From: Yaniella halotolerans DSM 15476
Lineage (GTDB): Bacteria; Actinomycetota; Actinomycetes; Actinomycetales; Micrococcaceae
Direction: 5' to 3'
NCBI RefSeq assembly: GCF_000420805.1
Contig: NZ_ATVQ01000003.1
Coordinates: 186,001-250,000 of the forward strand
DNA: 64,000 nucleotides
Both the position numbers and the translations under genes were made by a program. The notes under the pieces are model-generated. The model ran no database searches. It saw only the letters and a program-made list of their open reading frames with translations, and had not been told where the DNA came from. Of this stretch, positions 28,244-36,329 are shown in pieces. Numbering within the stretch: the first letter of the stretch is position 1; the number at the start of each line of letters is the position of its first letter.

Positions 28244-28881
28244 CGAGGTATCAACCTGGCTGGATCGTTGTGCGGATTATATGCCTGAGGCTGTGCGACC
28301 TTCAGCGACTGTGCCAGCTGCATGACCGTCTCTACAGCATCTCGAGTTGGGGTCGTAGAACCGTATACCACTCGGTTAAACCCGCTGGAAGCTTCATCGA
28401 GAGCATCACGGTGGTTGGGCAATATAGCACCCATGCTCCAGCCGAATGTTGTTGCGGTGGTCGAAGGTGTGACTTCGACCAGTTGCCGTTGCTGCGCATT
28501 GCGCACAATCGAACGGTAGGCATGGGCATATGCCTGATCTAGCGCGCCAGAAGCGAGATAACGTTTAGCAGAAGCAAAGTATTCTTCTGCTGCAATGGAT
28601 GAGTCAACGAGTTCGGGGTCATTGGCCGTCGTTGGGCTCACCGAAGGACGGAAATAGCGGATCAGGAGGAATAGCAGAACGGCGACAGCGGCGACGAGCA
28701 AGACCACGATGATGATGCTGCCAGGCCCCGAGGAATCGACACTGATCGACAGGGACTCGCTGAGCCAACGCAGGAAGCGTTCCCAGAGGCTTAAGGAACC
28801 ATCGACATCGTAGGAATCGATGCGTTCGGTGAGGAGTCTGCGCGCTTCGTCATCGTCTGGAGTCCAGAATGTTGACATCAT
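28240..28881 (-). CDS. DUF4129 domain protein
   Basis: The 213-residue protein has an acidic N-terminal segment, a TM helix (IIIVVLLVAAVAVLLFLLIR, about 56-75) and a C-terminal DUF4129 domain. The domain's sequence includes AEEYFASAKRYLASGALDQAYAHAYRSI and FNRVVYGSTTPTRD. This domain usually follows MoxR/DUF58 genes and occurs fused to transglutaminases elsewhere. Role unknown. It is embedded in the operon with 4-base overlaps on both sides. Confidence 0.88.
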   Translation of the reverse strand: MMSTFWTPDDDEARRLLTERIDSYDVDGSLSLWERFLRWLSESLSISVDSSGPGSIIIVVLLVAAVAVLLFLLIRYFRPSVSPTTANDPELVDSSIAAEEYFASAKRYLASGALDQAYAHAYRSIVRNAQQRQLVEVTPSTTATTFGWSMGAILPNHRDALDEASSGFNRVVYGSTTPTRDAVETVMQLAQSLKVAQPQAYNPHNDPARLIPR

Positions 28882-30158
28882 TGAAACGGTCCCGGAGGTT
28901 GCGGTGGGCCCTGCGGCGGCTGCTGTCCATACAAGCCGGGCACGTGCTGTTGCGTCGTGACAGTTTGACGACCTGGGATGATCAGACTGCTGTCATCAAC
29001 GGTGCTTTGCCACTGGTCAGGAGATGTATCAAAACGATCCACCGTGGAGGAAGTGGAGTACTGCGCTGCGAGCTGCTGGAACTGCAGGTGCAGTCCCTCT
29101 TTTCTGAACCGGTAGTCGTAGTACAAACCGTTCGTGACGATTGCCAACATGTTGTAGACGACAAAGGTGATCAGCGTGCCAACGGCACTAATGATGGTGT
29201 TCGCGACAATGAGGGCGAGGTTCAGCTCTGCTTCGGTCCCTGCCCCGAGCAATGCGAAATTACTAAACATCGCCATTGGCATCATAATCACCGTTTGGAC
29301 AATCGACACAATGACCGTGAATAAGGCACCAATGCCGAAGGTGCGCCAAAAGTAGCCGCGGGTGAGTTGCCAGGAGCGTCGCATCGCTGCGAACGGGCCA
29401 ATATCTTCAACGATCATGGTGGGTACCACGAGGCACCAGCGGGTCATAAAGTACAAAATCGGCATCAGGGGTATGAGTACCAGCAGCAGAATAATGAAGA
29501 GCAGGCCGATGATAGCGCCGCCGTTGGCTGGTTCGAAGTCGCTAAAGAAGACGTAAATGAAGACCCCGACAAACAGTGCAGTGATCAGGGTTGCGATGAC
29601 AAAGCCGGCGAAGATGATGAGGGTTAGCCCAATGAGGCGCCCCCAGTGGCCTCGCAGGAGTTGAAAGCCCTGGCCCAGTAACGTTTTCATCCCGATGGCA
29701 GCACGACCAACCATGGTGGAATAAATACCCCACGTGAAGACGTAGCCGAACACCATAGCGATCTGGCCCAGCAGCATGGAGACGAGAATCCAAATGGCAA
29801 AACTCCCCATCGTCTGACCGAGTTGTGCTGCGGTGTCTAGCCCACCGAGGTTCCCCAAAGACCGGCCCAGTAGGAAGTCTCCGGTCGCGGTCAAAATCGC
29901 GGCAAGCCCACCGAAGATCAGCGCTGCACCAAAAAACAGGCCCGGGGATTTCCGGAGAGTGGAAAACAGCGAGTTGAAATAATCGCCGAGCCCCAACGGA
30001 CGGAGGGGGAACGTACCAGGCTGCGCCACGGGTACGAAGCCCGGGTGATAATTCTGGGGTGGTTGTGGAGCACCCCCTTGCGGGTTCCAGCCATATGAAC
30101 CACTCTGATACGGGTTTGGTTGCCCTGGAATTGGGCTAGGTGGGCCGTAATGCGACAT
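28878..30158 (-). CDS. GDPD-associated membrane-domain-like protein, first gene of the MoxR operon
   Basis: The 426-residue protein has a Pro/Gly/Tyr-rich cytoplasmic N-terminus (1-65). About six TM helices follow in the style of the glycerophosphodiester phosphodiesterase membrane domain, without a catalytic GDPD domain. The C-terminus is Gln/Pro-rich. The ATG at 30158 is preferred because GAGGAC precedes it; the frame is open to 30299. It heads the leftward operon and is divergent from mtrA by about 200 bases. Function unknown. Confidence 0.8.
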   Translation of the reverse strand: MSHYGPPSPIPGQPNPYQSGSYGWNPQGGAPQPPQNYHPGFVPVAQPGTFPLRPLGLGDYFNSLFSTLRKSPGLFFGAALIFGGLAAILTATGDFLLGRSLGNLGGLDTAAQLGQTMGSFAIWILVSMLLGQIAMVFGYVFTWGIYSTMVGRAAIGMKTLLGQGFQLLRGHWGRLIGLTLIIFAGFVIATLITALFVGVFIYVFFSDFEPANGGAIIGLLFIILLLVLIPLMPILYFMTRWCLVVPTMIVEDIGPFAAMRRSWQLTRGYFWRTFGIGALFTVIVSIVQTVIMMPMAMFSNFALLGAGTEAELNLALIVANTIISAVGTLITFVVYNMLAIVTNGLYYDYRFRKEGLHLQFQQLAAQYSTSSTVDRFDTSPDQWQSTVDDSSLIIPGRQTVTTQQHVPGLYGQQPPQGPPQPPGPFQ

Positions 30159-30249
30159 GCCGTCCTCAAGAGTTGTTCGAGCTGGGGTGTCATATACCGT
30201 GTGGGTCCACTCGGTGGTAAACCAGATTCTAGTCACATGACACTGAAGG

Positions 30250-30271
30250 ATCGCGGCAATTTCGCCGCGAT
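30250..30271 (+). repeat. Inverted repeat in the mtrA divergent intergenic region
   Basis: ATCGCGGC (30250-30257) and GCCGCGAT (30264-30271) form a perfect 8-bp stem with a 6-nt loop between two divergent operons. There is no T run, so it is more likely an operator or a 5'UTR hairpin than a terminator. Confidence 0.5.
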
Positions 30272-30307
30272 TACTGGAAAAGCCATGATGAGGAGTCATA
30301 CCTGAAC

Positions 30308-30336
30308 TTGTCCGGTAGGCTTTACCCTGGTAATGA
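30308..30336 (+). promoter_or_regulatory. Putative promoter of mtrA
   Basis: TTGTCC (30308-30313) and TAATGA (30331-30336) are 17 bases apart. Transcription would start near 30343, giving a leader of about 20 nt. The ATG at 30333 lies inside the -10 element and cannot be the mtrA start. Confidence 0.55.
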
Positions 30337-30365
30337 GAACGCGAGTTGCGCTGGAAGGAATGCGG

Positions 30366-31037
30366 TTGAAGACCAAAGTATTAGTGGTTGACGACGATGA
30401 AGCGTTAGCCGAAATGATCGGTATCGTCTTGAACAACGATGGTTTTGAAACCTATTTTTGTTACGACGGCAGTCAAGCAAATGACATGTATCGCAGTGTG
30501 CGACCTGATCTGGTGCTGCTCGATCTAATGTTGCCCGGCAAGGACGGTATCGAAATCCTGCGCGAACTGCGCAGAGAGTCTGACACACCGGTGGTTATGT
30601 TAACCGCCAAGTCTGAAACCGCAGATGTCGTGCGCGGCCTTGAAGCGGGTGCGGATGACTACGTGCCGAAACCTTTTAAACCAGCAGAACTGGTGGCTCG
30701 AGTACGCGCTCGCCTACGCGAAACGGACCCGAAGGATTCTGAAACCCTCCAGATTTCGGATTTAACCATCGATGTTGCAGGCCACGAAGTGACTCGTGAT
30801 GGCGTTTCCTTGAGTCTGACTCCACTGGAATTTGATCTCTTAGTAGAATTGGCACGTCGCCCAGGTCAGGTTCTGACACGGGAAGAGCTCCTCGAAGAGA
30901 TCTGGGGATATCGCCACCAGGGAGATGCTCGTTTAGTCAACGTCCACGTCCAGCGGTTGCGTGCCAAGGTTGAGAAAGACCCTGACAACCCCGAGGTGAT
31001 TCTCACCGTGCGTGGCGTCGGATATAAAGCCGGCTAG
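30366..31037 (+). CDS. mtrA: Response regulator MtrA
   Basis: The OmpR-family regulator has a receiver domain with VDDDEA at its N-terminus, phospho-acceptor Asp53 (LLDLMLPG) and the KPF lysine loop. The winged-helix DNA-binding domain ends in VHVQRLRAKVEKDP and VRGVGYKAG. MtrA controls cell-wall and division genes and is often essential. GGAAGGA at 30353-30359 abuts ATG 30360 but is ideally spaced (6 nt) from TTG 30366. The latter gives the N-terminus MKTKVLVVDDD, which suits the family, so 30366 is preferred and 30360 is the alternative. mtrB follows after 2 bases. Confidence 0.95.
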   Translation: MKTKVLVVDDDEALAEMIGIVLNNDGFETYFCYDGSQANDMYRSVRPDLVLLDLMLPGKDGIEILRELRRESDTPVVMLTAKSETADVVRGLEAGADDYVPKPFKPAELVARVRARLRETDPKDSETLQISDLTIDVAGHEVTRDGVSLSLTPLEFDLLVELARRPGQVLTREELLEEIWGYRHQGDARLVNVHVQRLRAKVEKDPDNPEVILTVRGVGYKAG

Positions 31038-31039
31038 CT

Positions 31040-32797
31040 ATGTCCACCGACGTCGTCATCCCCGCCGATCCAGCACCCGAAGAACCCAAATCATCGTGGG
31101 TAAAACGGGTGCTCAGCGTGTTTAAACGAACCCGCCGCCGGTTTGTTCGTGAGTGGGATTCGTCGATGTCGTTGCGCACTGCGGTTATCGCGGCAGCAGC
31201 CACCATCATCGGCTCGTTATTTCTGGCGTTTTTCTTGACCCAGCAGATCACCAACGGGCTATTTCAATCACGCTTCAACCAGGTCCAGGCAGAAGCCAAT
31301 CATGCTCTGCAGCAAACCCGTCAGGTCTTTGAGAACGCAGCGACCGCTGATGAAGAATCGACCACGTCGCTGGTTGCTGACACGCTGCGTCAGCTGACGA
31401 CCGATGAGACAGCGTTCGCACGAGACTTCTTGCTGGTACCCCTTGAAGAAGATGACAACCTCTATGTCGGGTCGATGAGCTCCGGTGGTGCCACAGAGCA
31501 ACTCATTACCGATGACCTGGCGCAGCAGGTCTCCTCGGGCAGCGGCATCTACTATCAATCGATTTCGTTACCTGACGCTGGATCAACGCAGCCCGGCTTG
31601 GCTTTTGGTACCCAGGTGGTCCTGCCACCTGGCGGTTACTATGCGTTGTACTTTATTTATGACCTTTCCGATGTGCAGGCCACGATCGATTATCTGATGA
31701 ACGTCCTGCTTGTGGCCGGTGTCGGTCTACTGGTGATCAACATCGGTATCGCACTGTGGGTGACGCGTTCGGTTGGTAAGCCCATCCAACAGGCTGCACA
31801 AACCGCAGAATGGTTGTCATCGGGCGACCTCTCAGTGCGAATGGACGTCAAACGCACCGACGAGATCGGATCCTTGTCCGAGTCGTTCAATAAGATGGCT
31901 GACAATATCCAAGACCAAATTACACAGCTGGCAGACCTGTCACAGATCCAGCAGCGTTTCGTATCTGATGTCTCCCACGAACTGCGCACCCCGTTGACTA
32001 CGGTTCGCATGGCGTCCGAGGTGCTCTATGAATCGCGCAATGAATTGGACCCGGTGCTGCGGCGTTCCACGGAACTCATGCACCACCAAGTCGAACGGTT
32101 CCAAGCGCTATTGGCAGACCTTTTAGAGATCTCGCGGTTTGACGCCGGCGCAGCTGAAGTTTCGTTGGAGAAAACGGATCTGCTGCACCTTGTTGCCGAC
32201 GTTGCCTTGACCGCACAGCCACTGGCCGATGAGACCGGTTCGCTGCTGTCGATTGTGGCCAAGGGCGACTCATTCACCGCCGAAGTCGACTCACGTCGGA
32301 TCGAGCGGATCTTGCGCAACCTGGTCAATAACGCCATCGAGCACGGAGAGTCACAACCCGTTGACGTCATACTCGAAGGTGACGACACCTCGGTGTCGAT
32401 CGTGGTTCGCGACCACGGCATGGGAATGACCGAAGCGCACCTGGAGCACGTCTTCGACCGTTTCTGGCGTGCAGACCCGGCGCGGACCAGGACCACCGGC
32501 GGATCAGGTCTTGGCTTGGCTATCGCCGTGGAAGACACCCGTCTGCACAACGGCAGTATCGACGCCTGGGGCAGACCTTCACAGGGTGCTGCATTCCGTG
32601 TGACACTGCCGAGAATATCTGGCACCGTCGTGTCAGGCTCTTCACCCCTACAGTTGCCGCCGGAATACGACCGCGCTAAACGTATTGCCCCGCGCGATGT
32701 CGACGCCGTAGATCCTGATGATGCAGCCTCCCAGTCCGCCGTCTTTAACCGGATCACCGAACAACACCTCTACCAACCCAGAGACGAGCAATCATGA
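31040..32797 (+). CDS. mtrB: Sensor histidine kinase MtrB
   Basis: The 585-residue kinase partners MtrA. A cytoplasmic N-terminus precedes TM1 (about 52-72); an extracytoplasmic sensor reaches TM2 (about 215-237). A HAMP domain follows, then the H box SDVSHELRTPLTT with His313, and a HATPase domain with NNAIEHGES (N box), DHGMGM (G1) and GGSGLGLAIA (G2). The last 60 residues are a low-complexity tail. It overlaps lpqB by 4 bases, consistent with the mtrA-mtrB-lpqB operon. Confidence 0.96.
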   Translation: MSTDVVIPADPAPEEPKSSWVKRVLSVFKRTRRRFVREWDSSMSLRTAVIAAAATIIGSLFLAFFLTQQITNGLFQSRFNQVQAEANHALQQTRQVFENAATADEESTTSLVADTLRQLTTDETAFARDFLLVPLEEDDNLYVGSMSSGGATEQLITDDLAQQVSSGSGIYYQSISLPDAGSTQPGLAFGTQVVLPPGGYYALYFIYDLSDVQATIDYLMNVLLVAGVGLLVINIGIALWVTRSVGKPIQQAAQTAEWLSSGDLSVRMDVKRTDEIGSLSESFNKMADNIQDQITQLADLSQIQQRFVSDVSHELRTPLTTVRMASEVLYESRNELDPVLRRSTELMHHQVERFQALLADLLEISRFDAGAAEVSLEKTDLLHLVADVALTAQPLADETGSLLSIVAKGDSFTAEVDSRRIERILRNLVNNAIEHGESQPVDVILEGDDTSVSIVVRDHGMGMTEAHLEHVFDRFWRADPARTRTTGGSGLGLAIAVEDTRLHNGSIDAWGRPSQGAAFRVTLPRISGTVVSGSSPLQLPPEYDRAKRIAPRDVDAVDPDDAASQSAVFNRITEQHLYQPRDEQS

Positions 32798-34488
32798 GAT
32801 TGATTCGTCTGTTCCGACTCGTCATTGCTGGTTTAGCTACCTCGGCGATGGTTGTCGGATGTGCCAACATCCCACAATCCGGTCAAATCGGTGAATCAGA
32901 TCAGCAGGCCAATGTGGATCAGAATGTGGCCTACACGTTTAACCCCGCGGGACCTGCACAGGATGCTACGCCGACGTCGGTGATCAACGGTTTTATTTTG
33001 GCTGCCACCGGTATTCAGGGAGAGTTCTCCACGGCCCGTGAATTCCTGACCGATGAAGCCGCAGAGACTTGGGATCCCACCGCCAAGACCACCATTTACA
33101 CCGGACGCCCAATCGTAGATGCCAATGAGGGCGACGAGTACAGCGTTGAGCTATCCTCCGTTGGGACATTAGACGAAGCCGGTGTCTTGGAACTGACCGA
33201 TGACGGCGCGACGCAAAACTTTGAATTTAGTCTGGTGCAGGTAGACGGTCAGTGGCGTATTGACGAGCTGCCCGACGGGATTAGCCTCGATTCGGCACAG
33301 TTCCGAGCGCTATTCAATACCCAAACGCTCTACTTCTACGATCCAACCTACACGTATGCGGTGCCTGATGTTCGGTGGATGCTCAACACCTCAGATCAAA
33401 CCGCCAGCATTGTCCAGGCGCTCCTTGAGGGCCCCGCAGATTACCTTGACGGCGCCGTCGTTTCCGCCTTTGACCAGGACGCGGAGCTGTTCCGCGATAT
33501 CGTGCCGATCTCGACCTCGACGGCCCAGGTAGATCTCACAGACGAGACATTCGCCGACACCTCAGAACTCACGCGACACCGTATGCAACAACAACTGGAG
33601 CTTGCGCTGGAGCGGTACCCCGGGGTCTCAGACGTTTCGATGACCCGCGAACGCTCCGTGATTGACCTCGATGAAGCACCCGCGGAATTCACCCCAGCCG
33701 ATAGCACCGTCACCACCGGCAACACCCAAATTGGCGTGCACCCTGAGACCCAACAACTGGTCGCCTATGAGGCAAATTCGACCAGTACTATGGACGGTTT
33801 CCCAAACGTGGCGAATTTGGAACCCACTGATCCCACGATGAACCGGCAGCGGGATACGGCAGCCTTTGTTGACGCCGATCGAGAGACCCTCTATGCGGCC
33901 AACGACACGACGCAGTCTTATGAAATTGCCACCGGCAGCGACCTCATCGCACCATCTATGGATGTCCACGACTGGGTTTTTTCGGCAACTGACGGTAACA
34001 AGATTATTGCGGCGAAAACTACTCGCACCGGACAAGTCTTAGAGATCACCCATCCCTGGGCCGGACAGGATGTTGAAATCACTTCGCTAAGCATCTCTCC
34101 CGAAGGCACTCGCGCAGCCATCGTCGTCAAACCTGACGATGAGCCCGCGGAACTGTATCTCGCTGGTCTGATCCGTGACGAGCAGGGCCAGCCCCAAGCC
34201 TTGGGGAATACATTCAAACTCCAAGCCGATGAACCGCCTAATTCCGTGGAATGGTATTCGACTGCAGAAGTGCTCGCGGGACGCGTCTCCAACCGTGATC
34301 GTGTAGAACTGGAACTGTTGGGCTTCAGCGGCCCGTCAGTCAATTTCAAGCCCATGCTGGGTATGGTGAATTTTTCTACCGGTGCAGGCAATGTCTACGC
34401 TGAAACTGAAGACAACGTGTATCTTCGAGTCGGTAATAACTGGCGAGCACAACCGGAAGCACCCACAGAACTGTCGTACCCGGGGTAA
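32794..34488 (+). CDS. lpqB: Lipoprotein LpqB
   Basis: The 564-residue lipoprotein has a signal peptide ending in VVGC, with Cys23 as the lipid-anchored residue. A GerMN-type domain spans about 200-310, and the C-terminal half is a degenerate beta-propeller. LpqB binds the MtrB sensor domain and modulates MtrAB signalling in mycobacteria and streptomycetes. It is the third gene of the operon and its start overlaps the mtrB stop (ATGA). Confidence 0.95.
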   Translation: MRLIRLFRLVIAGLATSAMVVGCANIPQSGQIGESDQQANVDQNVAYTFNPAGPAQDATPTSVINGFILAATGIQGEFSTAREFLTDEAAETWDPTAKTTIYTGRPIVDANEGDEYSVELSSVGTLDEAGVLELTDDGATQNFEFSLVQVDGQWRIDELPDGISLDSAQFRALFNTQTLYFYDPTYTYAVPDVRWMLNTSDQTASIVQALLEGPADYLDGAVVSAFDQDAELFRDIVPISTSTAQVDLTDETFADTSELTRHRMQQQLELALERYPGVSDVSMTRERSVIDLDEAPAEFTPADSTVTTGNTQIGVHPETQQLVAYEANSTSTMDGFPNVANLEPTDPTMNRQRDTAAFVDADRETLYAANDTTQSYEIATGSDLIAPSMDVHDWVFSATDGNKIIAAKTTRTGQVLEITHPWAGQDVEITSLSISPEGTRAAIVVKPDDEPAELYLAGLIRDEQGQPQALGNTFKLQADEPPNSVEWYSTAEVLAGRVSNRDRVELELLGFSGPSVNFKPMLGMVNFSTGAGNVYAETEDNVYLRVGNNWRAQPEAPTELSYPG

Positions 34489-34547
34489 TATCCACACAAG
34501 TGCCAACACGCACTCTGGCGCTTCGAGGTGTTCGACATACTGCAGAT

Positions 34548-35315
34548 ATGCACTCACTTTTGCAGATCGTCGATGCCTTGGCCACCTCACCTACCGCTAA
34601 GCAGATTGCCATTGCATGGCGAGGCATGTCGAACCTGGTGATCCCCAATCCGTGTGTGTTGTGTGCTTGGGATGATGCCGTCCAACATCAGCTATGCTCC
34701 CGCTGTACGCAGTTGCTGAAAGATCAACATGCCCAGGTGATACAAGCTCAAGACTTTGCGGACGCTCTGCCACTCAACATGGTGACCGGTTTGGCCTTAC
34801 CGGTGTTTGCCTCCTCCTATTACACCCCTGAAATGTCCAAGTTGCTGCTCCGTTTCAAAGATCACCAACGGATCAAAGCCGCTGGTTTTTTACGGCCGAT
34901 CGTCTACCGAACACTGCAGCACGCCGCAGAGACCATGGGTTATCCGTACTATCGGCTCATGCCCATTCCGGCTTCTGGAGCAAGTATGCGCAAGCGGGGG
35001 TATAACCCGGTTGACGCAATGCTGCCCAGAACAATCCCGCCGATGTTGCTGTATGACGGTGCTACTCTAAAAACTCGGTGGCACCTCTTGAGCCGGTCAT
35101 CACATGCGGGTACCGGAGCACAGTCCCGACGTGATAGCTCTCGTAAGAAATTCCGGGTGGCGTTGCGATATCGTCGCCCTGCAGAACCAGTCATACTCGT
35201 GGATGACGTCCTGACTACCGGAGCTACGCTAGCCGCAGCGACGAGAACGTTGGAATCTGATGGTTTTGATGTCGTCGGAGCGGTCGTGGTATCAACCGTG
35301 ACGCCACGCAATTAG
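34548..35315 (+). CDS. ComF family phosphoribosyltransferase-like protein
   Basis: The 255-residue protein has an N-terminal zinc-finger-like pair of knuckles (CVLC and CSRC, about 43-65) and a C-terminal phosphoribosyltransferase domain. The PRPP loop is VILVDDVLTTGATL. ComF proteins help DNA uptake in naturally competent bacteria, but most actinobacterial homologues have no proven role. The start is uncertain: GTG 34500 is an in-frame alternative and neither has a good Shine-Dalgarno sequence. It sits between lpqB and hpf, as in mycobacteria. Confidence 0.85.
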   Translation: MHSLLQIVDALATSPTAKQIAIAWRGMSNLVIPNPCVLCAWDDAVQHQLCSRCTQLLKDQHAQVIQAQDFADALPLNMVTGLALPVFASSYYTPEMSKLLLRFKDHQRIKAAGFLRPIVYRTLQHAAETMGYPYYRLMPIPASGASMRKRGYNPVDAMLPRTIPPMLLYDGATLKTRWHLLSRSSHAGTGAQSRRDSSRKKFRVALRYRRPAEPVILVDDVLTTGATLAAATRTLESDGFDVVGAVVVSTVTPRN

Positions 35316-35423
35316 TCACGTGAAGCGTCGAACAAATCAATATTCAATGAAATGTCGTAGATCGTAGCACCAAAACTTATCCTCCAGGCATCCAACAGGT
35401 ACCATGGGGATGACCCAGCGTAG

Positions 35424-35460
35424 GCGGTGAAGCAAAGCGGATCACGAGTTGTTTCACCGC
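35424..35460 (+). repeat. Inverted repeat upstream of hpf
   Basis: GCGGTGAA (35424-35431) and TTCACCGC (35453-35460) form a perfect 8-bp stem with a 21-nt loop, ending 36 bases before the hpf start. It could be an operator or a leader hairpin. Confidence 0.45.
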
Positions 35461-35496
35461 TGACTTTATTGCACTAAGTACTACGAGGAGGATTTG

Positions 35497-36174
35497 ATGG
35501 CTTTAGACATCAATTACCTGGCCCGCGATACAGATCTTACGGACGACTTCCGTACTTATGTTGAAGAGAAATTCGACAAGATCTCGTCATTGACCGAACA
35601 AGCACAGCGTCTGGAGGTCAAACTTGTTTCCCGCGAATCACACACCGGGGCTTCTGGTTTAGTTACCGCAGAACTTACCCTGCATTCACCTCGTAACGTC
35701 GTCCGTTCCGAAGCGAATGACAATGATAAGCAGATAGCATTTGACCACGCGTTTGCTCGATTGCAAGAGCGACTTCGTCGTCTCCGTGAACGTGCAAAGA
35801 GCGGTCGTCGTCGTCCATCAGTGCAAGAACTGACACAAAACTTTGCTCCGGTACCTTCCGATGTCTCGCTGGTTGAGGAAGTACTTGAGCAGCAAGCTGC
35901 CGAAGCTCAAGAACAGGCAGAACAAGAACGGCTGGAACAAAACGGTGATATTCCGGTTACGATTCGTCAGAAAGTTTTCCCAACCCAGAAAATGACTCTC
36001 GACGATGCCATTGACAACATGGAGCTGGTGGGTCACGATTTCTACCTCTTTATCGATGAAGAGTCAGAACTACCATCCGTTGCATACCGACGCCGTGGCT
36101 GGTCCTACGGTGTGATCGCCATGGGCGAGGAAGAATCTGAGACGGTACGCGATTATCGTCAAGCAGAAGCCTAA
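35497..36174 (+). CDS. hpf: Long-form ribosome hibernation promoting factor
   Basis: The 225-residue protein has an N-terminal S30AE/YfiA domain (1-105) that occupies the decoding centre. A Glu/Gln-rich linker (130-155) follows, then a C-terminal dimerisation domain with VAYRRRGWSYGVIAM that pairs two 70S ribosomes into 100S dimers. ATG 35497 is chosen because GAGGAGG precedes it with good spacing; an upstream TTG is adjacent. It lies ahead of secA as in other actinobacteria. Confidence 0.95.
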   Translation: MALDINYLARDTDLTDDFRTYVEEKFDKISSLTEQAQRLEVKLVSRESHTGASGLVTAELTLHSPRNVVRSEANDNDKQIAFDHAFARLQERLRRLRERAKSGRRRPSVQELTQNFAPVPSDVSLVEEVLEQQAAEAQEQAEQERLEQNGDIPVTIRQKVFPTQKMTLDDAIDNMELVGHDFYLFIDEESELPSVAYRRRGWSYGVIAMGEEESETVRDYRQAEA

Positions 36175-36190
36175 AGCTCAGTGCTAAAAT

Positions 36191-36222
36191 ATGATGCCCC
36201 ATCGGCAACGGTGGGGCATCAT
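36191..36222 (+). terminator. Strong 11-bp hairpin between hpf and secA
   Basis: ATGATGCCCCA (36191-36201) and TGGGGCATCAT (36212-36222) pair perfectly around a 10-nt loop, 16 bases after the hpf stop. There is no T tract, so it may be a weak or Rho-assisted terminator, or an mRNA-stability hairpin. Confidence 0.55.
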
Positions 36223-36329
36223 GTATGTGAAGACACTTCAGTTTGGCAAGTGCACAGACTTGCGACGTAGACTGTCAAGAGTGTGCGGTAACCCCGCCAA
36301 GAGTCGAAGATTTCGGGAGAATAAGACAC

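Noticed and set aside
32026-32757. 243-codon minus-strand frame opposite mtrB
   Set aside because: Antisense shadow of a well-conserved histidine kinase with low-complexity translation.
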